DNA of 64,000 bases. Source: Jeotgalibacillus campisalis (lineage in GTDB: Bacteria > Bacillota > Bacilli > Bacillales > Jeotgalibacillaceae). The stretch spans positions 1 through 64,000 of the forward strand of contig NZ_JXRR01000008.1 in the NCBI RefSeq assembly GCF_000829515.1, given 5' to 3'. The position numbers and the translations under genes were made by a program. The notes beneath the pieces were generated by a model. It ran no database searches. It saw nothing but the letters and a program-made list of their open reading frames with translations, and was not told the DNA's origin. Position 1 is the first letter of the stretch. Every line of letters begins with the position of its first letter. Positions 60,368 through 64,000 of this stretch are shown in pieces.

Positions 60368-63300
60368 TTGAATATACGGCTGAGTAAGAAAATCATCAAG
60401 GAAAATTGCGGGACCGTTTCCTTCAGTCGGGGGGAGGCTTTTTACCGCTCAAATAAAGTACATATAAAGGGATACAGTGACACAACATGCGAGGCTATCG
60501 TCACAGCGAAAGAGAAGTTTTACGTAACCATTAATCAAAATGGAAATGGCTACGAGGCATCTTGCAGCTGTCCAACGCTTGCTTCCTATGATAAAGACTG
60601 TCAGCACATTGCAGCTGTTTTAATTTGGATGCTTGAAGAGCAGCAAAAGCAAGTCCAGGCGCACTCCGCTACGCACTCAGGTGAATCATTTGAACCAAAT
60701 GAACTGACAGAAGGATTTATGACACTTTTTAACGGGGAAGTTCAACGAGGAAGCGGACATCAGCGCCATTTTGAAACACGCAAGGAAATTGACTCTCACT
60801 TTATCCTGTCTCCGGTGGCAGTGAAAAAAGGGGAGAATTTGATTGCCATTGAAATGAAAATCGAAGGAACTGCCGTAAAAGACATCCGGTTGTTTCTTCA
60901 TCATGTAAAAGAAGGAATGAAATTACAGATTTCCAAAACAACAGTATATGATCCAGCTGAGCACTGCTTTGATCTGGTCACAGACGGAGTTATTTTACAA
61001 CTCATCGAGGCATTTAAGAATGATGCGATGTATAAGGATTCCTTTCAGGAGGGCGGAGCAAACGAACCTCATTTACTGCTAATTCCGCCATCTGTGTGGG
61101 ACCCCCTCAAATCCTGCTTGAACAAATCTCCCAATGTAAGCCTGAACTATCGCCAAAAGACCTTCAACGGCCTGCACCTCTCAGATGAAAAACTTCCTTT
61201 GCAATTTGTCTTAACAAAATCAGAGGAGGAAGTTTATCAGCTTACGATTAATGGGATGCACGACATTGTCCTCATGCCCGCCTATTTTGCTGTAATAGCG
61301 GATGGGAAATGGATTGAGCTGAAAGAAGAAGACAGCAAACGACTGAACGATTTAAAAGCTATGCTCGACGCTTCAAAAACCAGCAGGATTCCTGTGCCGC
61401 CGGAACAAGTCGACCTATTTCTTGAAAAGGTAGTCCCGGGCTTAAAAAAGCTGGGTGACGTTGTGCTGCACGGGTTGCCGTCAGGGGCTTTTGAGAAAAA
61501 GCCGTTGGCCGCAAAGCTTTATTTGGACCGTGTGAAAGACCGGCTGCTGGCAGGGATTGAATTTTGCTATGGTGAAGTGACGATTAACCCGCTCGAAGAT
61601 CAGAAGCGCTGGACTGGCTCACTTCTTGCCAGGGATAAAGAAAAAGAAGAAGAAATTCTGCAGCTGATGAAAGAAAGTGAAATGACGGAAACAGACAGCG
61701 GGTATTATCTTCACAATGAAGCGCTTGAATATCATTTTTTACACCATGTAGTCCCGAAAATGCAGGGTCTTGTTCAGCTGTACGCGACGACAGCGATCAG
61801 AAACCGGATTTTCAGAGAACATGCACCGCCAAAAATCAGCGTAAGAATTAAAAAAGAGCGGACAAATTGGCTTGAGTTTAAATTTGAAATGGAAGGTTTT
61901 CCGGAAAGAGAAATCCGCGCCCTTCTTTCTGCTCTTGAAGAAAAAAGAAAATACTACCGCTTGCGCAATGGATCTCTTTTTTCATTGGAAACAAAGGAGA
62001 TAGACGAGATCAGACGCTTTTTAAACGCGGCACCTATACAAGCGCAAGAACTTGAACAGGAATTTGAAATGCCCCTCATAAAGGGATTGCGTCTGCTCGA
62101 CAGTGTGCAGGCTGACGATTTTGTAAAGCTTGAGGAGTCATTCAAGCAGTTTCTTACTCAAATGGAGCATCCGGAGCAATTAACCTTTGAGCTTCCGGAT
62201 TCTTTGAAGCACGTGCTGAGAGAGTATCAGAAGCATGGCTACAACTGGTTGAAACTGCTTGCAGGTTATGGATTCGGCGGAATTTTGGCAGATGATATGG
62301 GTCTTGGCAAAACGCTTCAAAGTATTGCTTTTATAGTATCTGAGCTGCCCGTAATGCGTAAAAATAATCAGCAGGCGCTCATTGTATGTCCATCGTCTGT
62401 TACCTACAACTGGCTGAAAGAATGTATGCAGTTTGCACCGGAGCTTGAGGCGGTTGTGCTTGATGGAAGTGCTGCTGAGCGAAAAGAAATACAACGGGAA
62501 TCCGACCGTGTCGATGTGCTAATCACCTCATATCCATTGCTGCGGAAAGACGTAAAATGGTTTGAAGAAAAAAGGTTTCATACCGTTTTCTTTGATGAAG
62601 CACAGGCCTTTAAAAATCCTGTTACCCAAACGGCGCGTGCGGTTAAAAAAGTGGAAGCAGATCACCGTTTCGCCCTTACTGGAACCCCTGTTGAGAATTC
62701 AATTGAAGAACTATGGTCTATTTTTCATGTCGTTTTTCCGGAGTTATTTCAAGGATTAAAAGAATACAGCCATCTTTCCCGTAAAACGATTGCCAGGAGA
62801 GTCCGGCCTTTCCTCTTGCGACGTATGAAAGAGGATGTGCTAGAGGAGCTGCCGGAAAAATTAGAGCTGCTTGAATCGATGGAGCTGCTGCCGGAACAGA
62901 AAAAACTGTACGCCGCTTATCTTGCAAAGCTGCGTCACGATACTTTAAAGCATTTGGATAAGGATACATTAAGGAAAAACCGCATCAAAATTCTTGCAGG
63001 TCTAACAAGACTGCGTCAGATTTGCTGCCATCCAACGCTTTTTGTTGATGGATATACAGGAAAGTCTGCGAAGTTCGAACAGCTTCTGCAGATTTTAGAG
63101 GAATCGAGAATAGCCGGCAGAAGGGTGCTGGTGTTTTCACAATTTACGAAAATGCTCGGCTTGATTGGCAAGGAATTAACCATTCAGGGCCGTTCTTTTT
63201 ATTACTTGGATGGCAAAACGCCTTCGGAGGAAAGGGTGGATATTTGCCAGCAATTTAATCAGGGAGAGCGGGATCTGATTTTGGTTTCACTAAAAGCAGG

Positions 63301-63577
63301 GGGGACAGGGCTGAATTTAACAGGCGCTGATACCGTCATTTTGTACGATACATGGTGGAACCCGGCAGTCGAAGAACAGGCCGCTGACCGGGCTCACCGG
63401 ATGGGACAGAAAAAGGCCGTCCAAGTCATCAAGCTGATTGCGCGGGGGACCATTGAGGAAAAAATGAATGAACTACAGGAAAAAAAGCGGCACTTAATTG
63501 AAGAGCTGATTGATCAAAATAAAAATGAGCCCGTGTCGTTAACAGAGGAAGATATTCGAGATCTGCTTCGCGTATAG
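60368..63577 (+). CDS. ywqA: SNF2-family helicase with SWIM zinc finger (YwqA-like)
   Basis: A 1069-residue SNF2 ATPase. An N-terminal SWIM finger is present (CSCPTLASYDKDCQH, near residues 67-81), then a ~500-residue bacterial SNF2-associated region. The helicase core: motif I DDMGLGKTLQ near 642, motif II FFDEAQAF near 741, motif III LTGTPVENS near 770, motif V GGTGLNLTGAD near 977 and motif VI AADRAHRMGQ near 1005. DEAH is DEAQ here. B. subtilis YwqA has the same plan; its role is not settled. The TTG start follows AAAGGAGTG by 10 bases. A bidirectional terminator follows. Confidence 0.9.
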   Translation: MNIRLSKKIIKENCGTVSFSRGEAFYRSNKVHIKGYSDTTCEAIVTAKEKFYVTINQNGNGYEASCSCPTLASYDKDCQHIAAVLIWMLEEQQKQVQAHSATHSGESFEPNELTEGFMTLFNGEVQRGSGHQRHFETRKEIDSHFILSPVAVKKGENLIAIEMKIEGTAVKDIRLFLHHVKEGMKLQISKTTVYDPAEHCFDLVTDGVILQLIEAFKNDAMYKDSFQEGGANEPHLLLIPPSVWDPLKSCLNKSPNVSLNYRQKTFNGLHLSDEKLPLQFVLTKSEEEVYQLTINGMHDIVLMPAYFAVIADGKWIELKEEDSKRLNDLKAMLDASKTSRIPVPPEQVDLFLEKVVPGLKKLGDVVLHGLPSGAFEKKPLAAKLYLDRVKDRLLAGIEFCYGEVTINPLEDQKRWTGSLLARDKEKEEEILQLMKESEMTETDSGYYLHNEALEYHFLHHVVPKMQGLVQLYATTAIRNRIFREHAPPKISVRIKKERTNWLEFKFEMEGFPEREIRALLSALEEKRKYYRLRNGSLFSLETKEIDEIRRFLNAAPIQAQELEQEFEMPLIKGLRLLDSVQADDFVKLEESFKQFLTQMEHPEQLTFELPDSLKHVLREYQKHGYNWLKLLAGYGFGGILADDMGLGKTLQSIAFIVSELPVMRKNNQQALIVCPSSVTYNWLKECMQFAPELEAVVLDGSAAERKEIQRESDRVDVLITSYPLLRKDVKWFEEKRFHTVFFDEAQAFKNPVTQTARAVKKVEADHRFALTGTPVENSIEELWSIFHVVFPELFQGLKEYSHLSRKTIARRVRPFLLRRMKEDVLEELPEKLELLESMELLPEQKKLYAAYLAKLRHDTLKHLDKDTLRKNRIKILAGLTRLRQICCHPTLFVDGYTGKSAKFEQLLQILEESRIAGRRVLVFSQFTKMLGLIGKELTIQGRSFYYLDGKTPSEERVDICQQFNQGERDLILVSLKAGGTGLNLTGADTVILYDTWWNPAVEEQAADRAHRMGQKKAVQVIKLIARGTIEEKMNELQEKKRHLIEELIDQNKNEPVSLTEEDIRDLLRV

Positions 63578-63636
63578 TGGGCATAAACCTATCAAGTTTC
63601 TTTACGGCAACAACAGAAAAAGAAAAAACTATGCAC

Positions 63637-63683
63637 AAAAAAGGATGTCCGCACGATACGCTTTCGTGGGGACATCCTTTTTA
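63637..63683. terminator. bidirectional terminator between ywqA and the ABC gene
   Basis: AAAAAGGATGTCC / GGACATCCTTTTT, a 13-bp perfect stem with a long loop (itself CACGA/TCGTG-paired) and T/A runs on both sides. Confidence 0.85.
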
Positions 63684-63698
63684 CTTATTTAGCATTAT

Positions 63699-64000
63699 TT
63701 AGGTAAGCTGCTGTTCAGCAAACTCACGATATAAGTCATGATTCGCTACTAACTCCGCATGCGTACCGATTCCAGTGATTTCACCTTTTTCGATGAAAAT
63801 AATTTTGTCCGAGTCTACGATGGTGGAAAGTCGATGAGCAATGACAAACGTGGTTCTGCCTTCCATAAGACGTGCGAGAGCCTGCTGAACAATACCTTCT
63901 GACTGGCTGTCAAGACTTGCAGTTGCTTCGTCCATCATAAGAATTTTAGGATCCCGTAAAAATGCACGGGCAATGGCAATCCGCTGTCTCTGGCCTCCGG
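63699..64000 (-). CDS. ABC exporter (fused type), C-terminal part of the ATPase domain
   Basis: A partial gene running off the right edge (stop at 63699). The visible 100 residues are the end of an ABC ATPase: signature remnant [13 protein letters not shown], Walker B with Glu ([12 protein letters not shown]), D-loop, H-loop [10 protein letters not shown] and a terminal [14 protein letters not shown]. The MDEATASLD and LSTI pattern is typical of the MsbA/BmrA type of exporters, where a transmembrane domain precedes this. The substrate cannot be told from this part. Confidence 0.9.
   Translation of the reverse strand, partial: GGQRQRIAIARAFLRDPKILMMDEATASLDSQSEGIVQQALARLMEGRTTFVIAHRLSTIVDSDKIIFIEKGEITGIGTHAELVANHDLYREFAEQQLT

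Overview
The window is a Bacillota chromosome segment, most likely from a spore-forming member of the Bacillaceae/Caryophanaceae. The reasons are strong AGGAGG-type ribosome sites, many TTG and GTG starts, a YunB-type sporulation protein, a flotillin behind a sigma-W-like promoter, PerR- and Fur-type operators, and many dense intrinsic terminators. It has two very different halves.

Positions 1 to about 19.72 kb are visibly AT-rich and form the distal part of a Tn7-like transposon. The window opens at what may be the tail of TnsB and continues with TnsC, an intact TnsD/TniQ and a second, decaying TnsD/TniQ. The cargo after that is almost entirely anti-phage defence: an AbiTii-domain protein overlapping a small membrane protein, an Abi_2 (AbiD/F, HEPN) protein, a ~2090-residue STAND NTPase with an N-terminal Cap4/DUF4297-like nuclease (Avs-like) with an overlapping partner gene, and a Gabija pair (GajA + GajB). 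Intrinsic terminators separate most of these cassettes. The left end of the element is recognisable: three copies of a ~20-bp TnsB-type site at 19582-19713, the outermost exactly 8 bp from an ACA terminus at 19721, followed by a candidate 5-bp target duplication (19722-19726). Inside the cargo, just before Gabija, are a short remnant of a TnsA N-terminus and an 88-bp sequence that is a diverged copy (78 of 88 identical by eye) of the host DNA beyond the left end. This looks like the scar of an earlier Tn7-like insertion at a related attachment site.

From 19.7 to 24.7 kb lies a patchwork of small genes and remnants: ASCH protein and ASCH fragment, broken genes, an S41 peptidase, YdeI-like protein, an MBL hydrolase and an MBL fragment. 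The rest is ordinary chromosome. It carries an aldo/keto reductase and VOC protein, a CrtI-like oxidoreductase, katG with a PerR-type box, trhO, a HAD phosphatase, a methyltransferase, and a ferric-iron ABC transporter with two Fur boxes. Next come an RDD protein, a DUF2817 peptidase, a phospholipase-A2-like protein, a VTT-domain protein, an OatA-like acyltransferase, an EamA exporter, floT, modAB without modC, membrane proteins of unknown role and yunB.

The last 12 kb holds a merR-CNNM-CNNM operon (MpfA/YhdP-like Mg2+ exporters) with twin hairpin leaders, a GNAT enzyme, a PAS-STAS protein, an HExxH protein, an XRE regulator with membrane partners, a SWIM-SNF2 helicase (YwqA-like) and the 3' end of an ABC exporter gene.

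The strongest leads for new biology are the AbiTii/small-membrane-protein pair, whose products share a G-x-x-N-K-I-x-x-S-x-I-G motif at their facing ends, and the Avs-like giant with its partner. All functional assignments rest on reading motifs and remembered families; no search was run.
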